Shown here: positions 1 to 8,233 of the stretch, one piece after another | Numbering within the stretch: the first letter of the stretch is position 1 | How the letters are laid out: each line of letters begins with the position of its first letter | Assembly (NCBI GenBank): GCA_028822845.1 | Contig: JAPKCS010000002.1 | Coordinates: forward strand, 60,854 to 124,853 | DNA from: Candidatus Poseidoniaceae archaeon | GTDB lineage: Archaea; Thermoplasmatota; Poseidoniia; Poseidoniales; Poseidoniaceae | DNA length: 64,000 nucleotides | Direction of reading: 5' to 3' | The notes under the pieces: model-generated | Told to the model about the DNA's origin: nothing | The model's database searches: none | The model's input: only the letters and a program-made list of their open reading frames with translations | Made by a program: the position numbers and the translations under genes

Positions 1-2
1 CT

Positions 3-3000
3 TCAGTCGTCATCGAATTCGTCTTCATCCTCTTGGTCTTCTTCCTCTTCCCAATCTTCTTCTTCTTCAAAGAGGCCTTTGCTGTGGTCGATGCTTGTGC
101 GAGCGGCAATGGTAGCAACGCCAATCAAGACGAAGATGGATGTAACTACGAAGATCCAAATCAACGGGTTTTCTCGTGGAGAGTCGAACCAGCCAAGGTA
201 CATTGGGTAGGCGAGTTCAACAGAATGCTCGGCGCTGTTGTCATCATCGTTGACTTCGACAATCAGATTGTCTCGGTCCACTACGACACGCAAGCGATCG
301 ACGCTTGTGGCCTTCCAAGTGGAGGTGACCTCGATGATTTCACCAGAGTCAATACCGGCTAATGTGATTTCATCAAACGGTTCGTCCTCATTGCCAGCAT
401 AGAAACTGACCTTGAATGGAGCGTTGGTATCGCCGCCTGTGTTGATCACCTTGGCGGTGACATCGACGCTTGAGCCAGGCGAGACGTGGTCATCAGAAAG
501 ATCGATTGAACGAACCCGCAACTCTGGTCCAACAGCACCCAATCGAATCCATTGCCGTTCAAAGTCAGTGTCATCGACAGCGAGTTCGGGCACAGGGCTT
601 GCTTCAGAGTTGGACACGACTGGGAATTGGTTGCCTGCCGCATCGTAGCCGCTGACATAGAAGCCAACAAAGTCGCCGACTTGAGGTGTGATACGCCCAC
701 CGTCTGTGAGGTCAACAGCACCTGTCCAAATGACATTCTGTCCTTCTTGTTGCATACCGAGCAGGGTTGATCCAGCCCCGATGGTCACCGTTCGGGTCGC
801 ATCACGCATGACCCAGTGGACCATTTGCCTCGAACCCGTAAGATCGGCATCTTCTGTGCCGTGAAATTCAACAGGGACAAAGGTTAGGTCATTGTTAGCA
901 GAGATATCGATGATGTTGAGCGGACTTGTTCGCTTTACTACGCGTGGTGCAGCATCATCCACAGTGACTTGGAGTGTGGTTGATACCAACGTACCTGTCA
1001 TGTCTTCACCGCGTCCGGGGATGTTGGTGATCGAGATTAAGCAGGTCCGGGTCGGCGATGATTGAAGGGTGCTTGCAGCTGAAAGAGGCACTTCAACAGA
1101 GTATTCACCTTGGGCGGTGAGGGAACCATCGCTCCACATTTTCTCTCCATCAAACACTTCGACAAGGATACCGACGTCCCGAGGTGCAGGTACGCTGCTC
1201 CCCTCATAGACCACAGTTCCAGTGAATGCGAGCCGGTCATCCTTACGAACACGGCTGCCGTCAGCGACCTGTCCTGTGCGGGGTTCACTGATGTCTTCGA
1301 CCAAGTAATCACTCGGAGCCAACATCAGATCATTTTCAACTCGGAAGGTGTGTTCCAGAAGCAAAATTCGGTCTTCATAGGGAGACCCTCGTTCTTTGTA
1401 AATCAAAGCGACATCACCCATTTCTTCATCAGGCCAATCCCATCCAATTTCAAAGTGGAAGGCCAATTGTATCCATGGTAGACCAGATTCATTCGTGGTT
1501 TCATGCATAGCACTGGACGACATCAAGGTGATGAAGTCACTTTCAGACCAGAAGGTGTCGTTCATGCCCGAATAGGAGATGCGTTGTGCATCCCTCAACG
1601 GGTTCGGTCCTTCAAAGTCAAAGACAAGGGAAATGTGTTCGAAATCAATGGCGGTGTTGGCGTCAATGAAACCAAGCGTGATCGTTTGTTCCATGCCTGC
1701 AAAAATCGGGGCATTGTCTTGGTGACCAACCCACTCCAGTCCGGTGTATACTGCACTGGAATCCTTGCGTGTTCGGAAGGTTGCATCATCGCGGTCGAAC
1801 CCAGCTTCTGATTCAAACATCATGACTTCATCATCGTTGCCAATGGCGGAAAAGAACAACGAATTACCAGCTTGGTCGCCACCGGACCAGAAGTAGGACA
1901 CACGGCCCATGTTTGGGTTTCGTGAATGGTCGATGGTTGTGATGAACCACTTGTTCTTGGCTTCAGAGGTGTTGTGCACGCTCTTGAGAGCATATTCTTG
2001 AGGGTCTGCTTCACCGTTTCTGTTGGTGTCGTGATCTGCTTCAACCCAATACATCAGGTCGAGGCTCATCGGATGGCCAACATCGTCATTGACCATGACT
2101 TTGATTTCTTGCTGAGTGCTTGCCGCTTCATAGCCATCGTCAACAGGTGCGTTGTCCATTCGCTCAGGTGAGGTCGCATCGACCTTGTAGGTGCGTTGCC
2201 AATCGCTGTTGGAGGCCATCACATGGGTCGGGTCGCGTTCATTGTAGGTCTGTACCTCATAGGTCAAGCCGTCGGGAACATCAATTTCTGGAAGGTCGAT
2301 TCCGATGAAGAACGTACCGTTGTTGTTGGTGGTGTCGCGTGCCGTGCTTTCCACCCAACCGTTTCGAGAAATGCGAACGTCAAAAGCGCTGTCTTTCGGT
2401 GCGTCTTCTGTGTTTTGGAACCACATTGCTCCTTGGAAGTAGAGGGTTTCTCCTGCTGCAACCCATGTGTTGTCAGGTACATCATCCATGGTAAGTTGAC
2501 CATCATTGTCCCTCACCTTGAGCCAACCGAGGCCGAAACTACGGTTGACTTCCATTGTGTAATCGCTGAGTAAATCAAGCGGTGAATAGCCTGCAGAGCC
2601 ACTGTTGTCGAGGCATCCAGTCTTGAACCGGACTGCATTTTGATCAGGGAATTCAGACGTTACGTGGAACACCCAGTGGATTTCAAGGATTCCGTTATTT
2701 TCTGCCGACCATGAACTTGCATCCATTTCGATGTAATCTTCAGGGTCGTTTGGATCAGGGAAGATGTCCCCGTTCTGCCAGGTCATGGTTGGGTTCTTGG
2801 CGATGGAATTGGTTTGTAGGGTAAGTGTGGCTTCAGCCATGTTCGTTGCGTCTTCACCGATGATGTGCCGGGTGACGACTTCGTATGGTTGAAGGCGCTC
2901 ATGGAGCACTTCGCCAACTGGTATTTGGATGTCAAGATTGATGGTATTGACGGTGTAGGTGATCGAGAACGATTCCAGCGTCAGCACTCCAGAAGATGCA

Positions 3001-5141
3001 GAGACCAAACCAATCGAAAGATTAGCGATCCCGGCCCCGGTGTCAGGAATCCGGTCGTTCAGGCATTTGAGGAGGTTGTTGACTCCGGAAGAAACCGTTT
3101 GGTCTGTCACCGTGATTGGGCCAAGTAAGGCGCCGTCAGCTGCAGGTTTCTTCCAACAGGTTGGCGTTGTCCAAACGTTTTTGTCAGGATCGAGTAAACC
3201 ACCAATTTCAATCCCTGATTCTTCTGGTGCATCAGCGTGCTGAGCGATGATAATGTTCGAAACCGAGGGGGTGTTTTGGGAATTTGAGGTGGACAATTCA
3301 ACCCGTAGGCACATGTAGTAACCCGTTGGGCTGAGTGTTTTGGTTTGACCAGATTGTGCCGTCGTCCAGGATTGAACACCAGCACTTCCAGATGTACAAA
3401 TCGAAGAAGAGGAATAGCCATAGTTGATCTTCATCGAGGTCCCAGATGGGACAGTTGCGTTCCAAGAAATCGTGGCAGCGACTGTGCTTTTGACTCCACT
3501 TCCCACATATTGATTGACGTACATGTATGCCGAACTCACATACGAAGTGGTGTATTCGATTCCAATGCCATCTAAAATCGGGGTGGCTGTTGTGGTTCCA
3601 TTCAGCGTTGCCCGCCAGAGCAGGTTCTGTGTTGCGGTCGGGAATGTTATGCTTTGGCCGGCAGAGACATGTCGCCAGGTGCTGCCACCGTCGTTGGACA
3701 AATCCACATCGATGCTGGTGCCGCTTGGTAGGTAGCCAATGATTCCACTCACCTTGTATTCTGAAATCGGTTTGGAAATCAAGATTGCTGCACCCTCAAT
3801 CATGTTCGAGGTTGATGTTGGTGTTCGAGCGTCATACAAAGCCCCGTCACCGTGGCTGTATATTTTGTGCCGAGATGAACTTGAACAGTATGTTGTGCTG
3901 TAGTATGAGCAAGCAAAGCTAAGTTTGCCATCACCGGCTTCAACAAGGCCGTAGTGGCCTCCTTCTTGAATCGGTAGAACGCCCATATGTTCAATGAAAT
4001 TTCCGTTGAAAGTCAGGTAGTGGTGGTAACTGTCGTAACTGTAGCCAACGCCGCTCTGGTAAGTTTGATCGTATTCATTGTACACAATGGTTGGGTAATT
4101 GACCACAAGCCCTGCGCCGTATTGTGTGGGGATGGTCGAGGATGATCCAAGCGTCCATGTACCGTTGACAGAGGTTGGTGAATTCTTGTTCACCTCGTTC
4201 AGGTAGTGAGCCCTTGCGGAGTAGCTGTAGGTTGAAACCCACATTTTCCCTGTTGATTCATCGATGTCCACACCGGTGACATAATTTGGACTGAACGACC
4301 AAGATCGCTCACATCGCCATTGCAGCCCATCTTTGTCCCCGTCGTTGTTGGTGTCAATTCCACGAACGGTCCATTTTGTCAAGTAATAATACGAATTGTG
4401 GGCGGTGTAGACTGTGTTTCCATCCACGGTTGCATCGGTCATTCGGTAATACTGGCTCGCAGTGCATCCGTTGGTGTTGACATCAACGCTTGCCGTCCCG
4501 AGATAAGCGCCGGTTGTGGCGTTGACCCGGAGGATCACTGGCACGCTGTACAAACCAGAGGAAGTGTAGCGCATGACGTGGTATTCATCACCCACTTGCA
4601 CGACGACTCCGATGTAATTCCAGCCAGCAGTGGTGCTTACGCTGAGGGTTGGGAATGTCTTGGTCAAACCGGTGTAGCCTTGGTCACCATTGGCGATGAA
4701 TTGCCCTGTTGTGTTTTGCACTGCAGAGTCTTTTGACTGGACTTGTTGGGTTCGGCCCATGTCAAGATCGGCGAGGGATGGATTGCCTTTCAGTTCCAGT
4801 TGCTGAGAATCCACGTTAATTTGATTCCGGCTGCCCGAGGTGAAAGGAGACGGTCCACTTCCAACCCACGCGCCATCACCAGAACCACCGAAATGGCTGT
4901 CAGTGGTGAAGTTGGTGTACGTGGTTTTGCTTGCATCACCGCGCAGTCTGAACTCTGCTCCGGTCACTTCCGCTCCGAACGGTATCGAGAGATCACCGGC
5001 GGTGCCGTTCCCACTGCCGCTAAACGTCTTGCTGTACGTGGTCGTACCGTTCTGAAATTGCGTCTCAGTGGTCGCTCCAGCAGCAATTGGTGCCATCAAA
5101 GAAGTGAGGAAAATTAGGGTTAGAAATAATGCTTTTTGCAT
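3..5141 (-). CDS. Giant secreted, membrane-anchored surface protein (about 1,712 aa)
   Basis: The protein is predicted to lie outside the cell, held by one C-terminal membrane helix. The start at 5141 is chosen because it gives a clean signal peptide (MQKALFLTLIFLTSLMAPIA); an upstream in-frame start would add a charged 16-residue leader. The body is Ig-like and beta-rich with no recognised catalytic domain. Calcium-loop-like motifs are visible (DTNNDGDKDG near 4320-4350 and DHDTNRNGEADPQE near 1995-2040). A CARDB-like domain (VSPGSSVDVTAKVINTGG) lies near the C-terminus, followed by a helix (WIFVVTSIFVLIGVATIAA) and a very acidic cytosolic tail. The architecture resembles the giant protein at 33548-39442, including a similar D-rich loop. 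Role unknown: adhesin, surface-layer or polymer-binding protein are all possible. The gene is read towards the window edge and its stop codon is within the window. Confidence 0.85.
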   Translation of the reverse strand: MQKALFLTLIFLTSLMAPIAAGATTETQFQNGTTTYSKTFSGSGNGTAGDLSIPFGAEVTGAEFRLRGDASKTTYTNFTTDSHFGGSGDGAWVGSGPSPFTSGSRNQINVDSQQLELKGNPSLADLDMGRTQQVQSKDSAVQNTTGQFIANGDQGYTGLTKTFPTLSVSTTAGWNYIGVVVQVGDEYHVMRYTSSGLYSVPVILRVNATTGAYLGTASVDVNTNGCTASQYYRMTDATVDGNTVYTAHNSYYYLTKWTVRGIDTNNDGDKDGLQWRCERSWSFSPNYVTGVDIDESTGKMWVSTYSYSARAHYLNEVNKNSPTSVNGTWTLGSSSTIPTQYGAGLVVNYPTIVYNEYDQTYQSGVGYSYDSYHHYLTFNGNFIEHMGVLPIQEGGHYGLVEAGDGKLSFACSYYSTTYCSSSSRHKIYSHGDGALYDARTPTSTSNMIEGAAILISKPISEYKVSGIIGYLPSGTSIDVDLSNDGGSTWRHVSAGQSITFPTATQNLLWRATLNGTTTATPILDGIGIEYTTSYVSSAYMYVNQYVGSGVKSTVAATISWNATVPSGTSMKINYGYSSSSICTSGSAGVQSWTTAQSGQTKTLSPTGYYMCLRVELSTSNSQNTPSVSNIIIAQHADAPEESGIEIGGLLDPDKNVWTTPTCWKKPAADGALLGPITVTDQTVSSGVNNLLKCLNDRIPDTGAGIANLSIGLVSASSGVLTLESFSITYTVNTINLDIQIPVGEVLHERLQPYEVVTRHIIGEDATNMAEATLTLQTNSIAKNPTMTWQNGDIFPDPNDPEDYIEMDASSWSAENNGILEIHWVFHVTSEFPDQNAVRFKTGCLDNSGSAGYSPLDLLSDYTMEVNRSFGLGWLKVRDNDGQLTMDDVPDNTWVAAGETLYFQGAMWFQNTEDAPKDSAFDVRISRNGWVESTARDTTNNNGTFFIGIDLPEIDVPDGLTYEVQTYNERDPTHVMASNSDWQRTYKVDATSPERMDNAPVDDGYEAASTQQEIKVMVNDDVGHPMSLDLMYWVEADHDTNRNGEADPQEYALKSVHNTSEAKNKWFITTIDHSRNPNMGRVSYFWSGGDQAGNSLFFSAIGNDDEVMMFESEAGFDRDDATFRTRKDSSAVYTGLEWVGHQDNAPIFAGMEQTITLGFIDANTAIDFEHISLVFDFEGPNPLRDAQRISYSGMNDTFWSESDFITLMSSSAMHETTNESGLPWIQLAFHFEIGWDWPDEEMGDVALIYKERGSPYEDRILLLEHTFRVENDLMLAPSDYLVEDISEPRTGQVADGSRVRKDDRLAFTGTVVYEGSSVPAPRDVGILVEVFDGEKMWSDGSLTAQGEYSVEVPLSAASTLQSSPTRTCLISITNIPGRGEDMTGTLVSTTLQVTVDDAAPRVVKRTSPLNIIDISANNDLTFVPVEFHGTEDADLTGSRQMVHWVMRDATRTVTIGAGSTLLGMQQEGQNVIWTGAVDLTDGGRITPQVGDFVGFYVSGYDAAGNQFPVVSNSEASPVPELAVDDTDFERQWIRLGAVGPELRVRSIDLSDDHVSPGSSVDVTAKVINTGGDTNAPFKVSFYAGNEDEPFDEITLAGIDSGEIIEVTSTWKATSVDRLRVVVDRDNLIVEVNDDDNSAEHSVELAYPMYLGWFDSPRENPLIWIFVVTSIFVLIGVATIAARTSIDHSKGLFEEEEDWEEEEDQEDEDEFDDD

Positions 5142-5164
5142 GAAAATCACCAGTTGTCCCTCAA

Positions 5165-5179
5165 TGGGCCTTCGGCCCA
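5165..5179. repeat. Perfect 6-bp hairpin upstream of the giant surface gene
   Basis: TGGGCC (5165-5170), loop TTC, GGCCCA (5174-5179). It lies 24-38 bases upstream of the start codon at 5141 on the minus strand, in the spacer between two divergent genes. It could be a leader-RNA hairpin or an operator; the sequence alone does not decide. Confidence 0.4.
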
Positions 5180-5272
5180 CCCCCGCCAAAGCATTTCAAC
5201 TTCGCCCCGTCTTGTCACATCAGGAAGGAAGCCTCAAGAAGTTGTGGGGTGCATGTCTCATCAGGGCGAAGC

Positions 5273-5659
5273 ATGGTACTTGGTATGATTTCAAAATGGT
5301 GGGCTGCACAACATGGACGTCAATTGGGTTACGCAGCCACTGCTTCTGGGGCCTCAGGTATTCTCTTTTTGTTGTGTGCCAGTCAGGTGCTTTTCCTACA
5401 AAACGACTCTTCATACGGTAGTTTTACCGGCGGCGCCATCGGTTTGGGTGTGTTCTCCGGAATGTTCCTCTTGATCACGTTGCCAGAATTCCTCAACTTA
5501 CGCGGCCATGCTTTGCTGCTTGAAGAGTTGCACCAAATCGATTCGACGTCCGAACTTCGGCGAAGAAAAGCAGAGGGCGATGAATCTGCGAGCGCCCTCG
5601 GTGCAGGTCATGAAGCATCGTGGACAGCATTCCTTGAAAGCAAGGGACTCCGACGGTGA
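5273..5659 (+). CDS. Small membrane protein of unknown function
   Basis: About 128 residues. Two hydrophobic segments are visible (roughly GILFLLCASQVLFL and GGAIGLGVFSGMFLLITL), then a charged C-terminal tail with KR/E-rich sequence. I do not recognise a family. Its stop overlaps the GTG start of the signal-peptidase-like gene (GTGA, 5656-5659), so the two are probably translationally coupled and may act together at the membrane. The start is uncertain: ATG codons at 5273 and 5285 are both possible, and an upstream one at 5249 would only add polar residues. Confidence 0.6.
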   Translation: MVLGMISKWWAAQHGRQLGYAATASGASGILFLLCASQVLFLQNDSSYGSFTGGAIGLGVFSGMFLLITLPEFLNLRGHALLLEELHQIDSTSELRRRKAEGDESASALGAGHEASWTAFLESKGLRR

Positions 5660-6672
5660 GTCAGAGGGGAGCACCGTTGAAGCGAAACGATCCATTGTCC
5701 TCGTTGTTGCGCGAAATGGTCCTCGCTGCCGGCATGATTGGTATTTTGGTGTTAGGGCTGTACGCCCACACAGGCTCAATGCCACCCCTTGTCGTCGTTG
5801 AATCCTCATCAATGATTCATGAAGAGAACGGAGCCGTAGGCAGCATCGACGCTGGCGATTTGGTGCTCGTTCACAATCAGCCAATGAGCACCGTGGTTAC
5901 CTTCGCTGAAGCAAGCGATCCTTCACACCCTGATTATGGGTACGAGCAACACGGCATGGCCGGTGATGTGATTATTTACGATAAAAATGGCGAAGGTGGT
6001 ACACCGATTATTCATCGTGCAATCCTCGAAGTCGTCGCTCAGCTGACACAATCTCCTGACCGAGACGTTGCTGCCGATGCACCAAGCACGGCCCATTGCC
6101 CAGATGGAGGGAGTTACGATGATTCGCTTCTTGATCTCGATGGCGGGCTCGGCACATGTGTGTTGACATGGAATGTTCCAGGGACTGATGTTGTCAACGC
6201 TTCAAGCATCTCGGTGGCATTTGACGGCGTTCAGGCTGGCTATTACGACTGTGATCGCATGACCCATGCCAACGTCGAACCGTACCTCGTGGTCTGGAAC
6301 TGGACCCCTTCACAAGCAGGTTTGGTGACCTTGGGCGATAACAACAACTGCTCCGTTGATCAAGGCTCAATGGTGGTGAACGGCTCGGTCGGTGTTCACA
6401 GCGCATCCGGTGTCGTTCGACCGATTCGAGATTCCTGGTTGATCGGTGTCGCTGGTGGCGAATTACCATGGCTTGGCACCGTCAAATTAGCCTTGAACGT
6501 CGATCCAGCATCGCCAGGCACAATCTATGTCCCAAATTCATCCTATCTTGCCCTGTTCATCTTGGTTTCAGGCGTGCTCCTCGCCCCGATGGCATTGGAA
6601 CCATTGCTTCGTCGAATCATAAAAGGCGCGCCGGAAATAAAATTGGCGGCTGATGAACTCGAAGAAGAGTGA
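5656..6672 (+). CDS. Signal peptidase I-like serine protease (S26, archaeal SEC11 type) with inserted segment
   Basis: Predicted to cleave signal peptides outside the membrane. An N-terminal membrane helix (MVLAAGMIGILVLGLY) precedes the Ser box VESSSMIHE (catalytic Ser about residue 52). DAGDLVLV and GDVIIY correspond to the conserved strands, PIIHRAI carries the His that replaces Lys in archaeal and eukaryotic enzymes (about H120), and LGDNNNCSVDQ matches the last conserved box with Asp about 235. A second hydrophobic helix (YLALFILVSGVLLAPMAL) lies near the C-terminus. Unusually, about 95 residues with several Cys (C148, C168, C199) sit between the His box and the GDNNN box. GTG start, overlapping the upstream gene by 4 bp. 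Its likely clients include the giant signal-peptide-bearing proteins in this window. Confidence 0.85.
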   Translation: MSQRGAPLKRNDPLSSLLREMVLAAGMIGILVLGLYAHTGSMPPLVVVESSSMIHEENGAVGSIDAGDLVLVHNQPMSTVVTFAEASDPSHPDYGYEQHGMAGDVIIYDKNGEGGTPIIHRAILEVVAQLTQSPDRDVAADAPSTAHCPDGGSYDDSLLDLDGGLGTCVLTWNVPGTDVVNASSISVAFDGVQAGYYDCDRMTHANVEPYLVVWNWTPSQAGLVTLGDNNNCSVDQGSMVVNGSVGVHSASGVVRPIRDSWLIGVAGGELPWLGTVKLALNVDPASPGTIYVPNSSYLALFILVSGVLLAPMALEPLLRRIIKGAPEIKLAADELEEE

Positions 6673-7512
6673 TCAAGAAGCCAAAGCTTCGTGCAGGTTG
6701 AGTTCACGTCGAGCCACAGCGAGGGCTAATTTTGTCGAAATTGTTATTCGGCCTTGGCTCAATTTCCGGCTCTGTCGTTGAATTTCTTTCAGTTCTCCCA
6801 TCGTGGGAGAAATACTGCGCTGTTCCCACACCCGCAAGCCCACTAACAGGGCGATGCGGACAGCCGATACGACGTGATTATGGCGCAGCAATCCTTTCGA
6901 AGTCTTTGCTTCATCAACCTGTTCGACCAACAAACCCTCTGCAAGGCATTCGTTGATGATGTGGTCTCGAAGAAGAGGGGCGCCATCACCGATTCGAATC
7001 ACGGTGGATGCGTGGTGCACTGCCTTTTCGATGCTACGAATGTGGCCGACCACATCCCCGACAGATTCCAGTTGAGCCATACCCAACAACACGCCATCGC
7101 CCATCCATGCCACACCAGGGCGCGGTCCAGGATCAACTCCAAAGGTCAATTCATGGATTTGATGAACGCCACGAAGGTGTTGAATGGCCCGCTCGACAGC
7201 GCCATCGATTGATTCGATGGTTGCAGCCACCGGCAGGCCCTCATTGCCCCGCTCAGAGGTTTCGAGTTCCGTGGCCATCCATACGGTATCGCCGTACGGG
7301 AGCGGTGCGTGATAATCGAGGAGGTCGAATTTGATGCCTCGTTGCTTGAGGGTTTGCATCAGCTGAAACGCCAATCGGAAATCCGTCGTTCGGACCGCAA
7401 GCCTCGCCACACTGGTGCAACAGCAGAGGAGGTTCAAGGAAGTTTGCGCATTTTGGTGACGTTCGGGATGATCTCTTCTGGCCGTGTAGGGTGGGACTTT
7501 CTCCGAAGTCAT
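6673..7512 (-). CDS. Predicted RNase H-fold (RuvC-like) protein
   Basis: About 280 residues from the ATG at 7512; longer in-frame starts would run into the divergent hjc gene. The central FGVDPGPRPGVAW (residues about 124-136) resembles the first acidic strand of RuvC/YqgF-type RNase H folds (DPG plus small residues). A later VIRIGDGAPLLRDHI and VEQVDEAKTS supply further conserved-looking acidic positions. I therefore infer a nuclease-like or nucleic-acid-binding role, but cannot assign the family with certainty. It is divergent from hjc, with only 28 bases between the start codons, which suggests shared regulation and perhaps a joint role in recombination or repair. The N-terminal 35 residues look poorly conserved, so the true start may lie further downstream. 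Confidence 0.6.
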   Translation of the reverse strand: MTSEKVPPYTARRDHPERHQNAQTSLNLLCCCTSVARLAVRTTDFRLAFQLMQTLKQRGIKFDLLDYHAPLPYGDTVWMATELETSERGNEGLPVAATIESIDGAVERAIQHLRGVHQIHELTFGVDPGPRPGVAWMGDGVLLGMAQLESVGDVVGHIRSIEKAVHHASTVIRIGDGAPLLRDHIINECLAEGLLVEQVDEAKTSKGLLRHNHVVSAVRIALLVGLRVWEQRSISPTMGELKEIQRQSRKLSQGRITISTKLALAVARRELNLHEALAS

Positions 7513-7540
7513 CAAGAACGATTGACATTGATGAGCCACT

Positions 7541-8230
7541 GTGTCCAGCCAGTATGAACGGGAGTTGAGACAGGTGCTCGCTGGGGTGAATAAGGGTGTT
7601 GAAGCCGTCATCCGTTCGTGCACTCTCGCAGAAAAGGAACGCATGCGTTTGGTTCTCGGTCGGCCTTTTTTGGTCGTACGTGCTGCTGGTTCGGGCATGG
7701 AGGGGACTGGAGATTTACTTGTTCTTCGTGGCGATATGTGTTTTCCCATTGAGGTGAAAAGCACCAAAGCAAACAAACTCTATCTTTCTGGGAGGACCAA
7801 GCATCAGTACGATGCAATGGTCAATGAAGGCGAACGCTGCCATCTGATGCCCTTGTACGCTCATCGCCTGAAAGGGGTCCGCGGTGATTCGTGGCGGATT
7901 TTCCGTGTTGAGACATCAAACCTTACCGGACGGTTGAGGCAATTGGAAAAATGGATCCCGCCCTTTCCCAAAACGAGAACCGGCTCCAACTACCTCAATT
8001 GGGAAGATGGTATGCCATTGAATCAACTTGTAGCATTGCTTTGCTCCAAAGCGGGTTCTGATGCAGCAACCCTTGCAGGCTTGACTGCACGCGCAAGTTC
8101 CCTTGCTCCAGCAAGCAGCCTACCAAACACATCTGAAGATCTTCCACTGCCAGCACCCTTAACGCCGATCTTGCGAGCTCGAACTCAAACGAACGTGCTT
8201 GCAGAATTGGCCCGGCGCCGTTCTTCGTAG
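7541..8230 (+). CDS. hjc: Archaeal Holliday junction resolvase (Hjc family)
   Basis: Resolves four-way DNA junctions. The Hjc/PD-(D/E)XK pattern is visible: YERELRQVL with Glu about 6, VVRAAGSG then GDLLVL with Asp about 58, and FPIEVKSTK with Glu 71 and Lys 73, followed by the LYLSGRTKHQYDAM helix region. There are about 17 extra residues between the first helix and the VVRAAGS strand, and a roughly 100-residue C-terminal extension of low complexity (Ala/Ser/Pro-rich), so at 229 aa it is much longer than typical Hjc (about 120-140 aa). GTG start at 7541. Divergent from the RNase H-like gene and ends 3 bp before the convergent site-2 protease gene. Confidence 0.85.
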   Translation: MSSQYERELRQVLAGVNKGVEAVIRSCTLAEKERMRLVLGRPFLVVRAAGSGMEGTGDLLVLRGDMCFPIEVKSTKANKLYLSGRTKHQYDAMVNEGERCHLMPLYAHRLKGVRGDSWRIFRVETSNLTGRLRQLEKWIPPFPKTRTGSNYLNWEDGMPLNQLVALLCSKAGSDAATLAGLTARASSLAPASSLPNTSEDLPLPAPLTPILRARTQTNVLAELARRRSS

Positions 8231-8233
8231 GCC

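Noticed and set aside
7513..7776. Long N-terminal extension of the RNase H-like gene
   Set aside because: It would run through the whole start region of the divergent hjc gene. The ATG at 7512 avoids this and leaves the conserved region intact.
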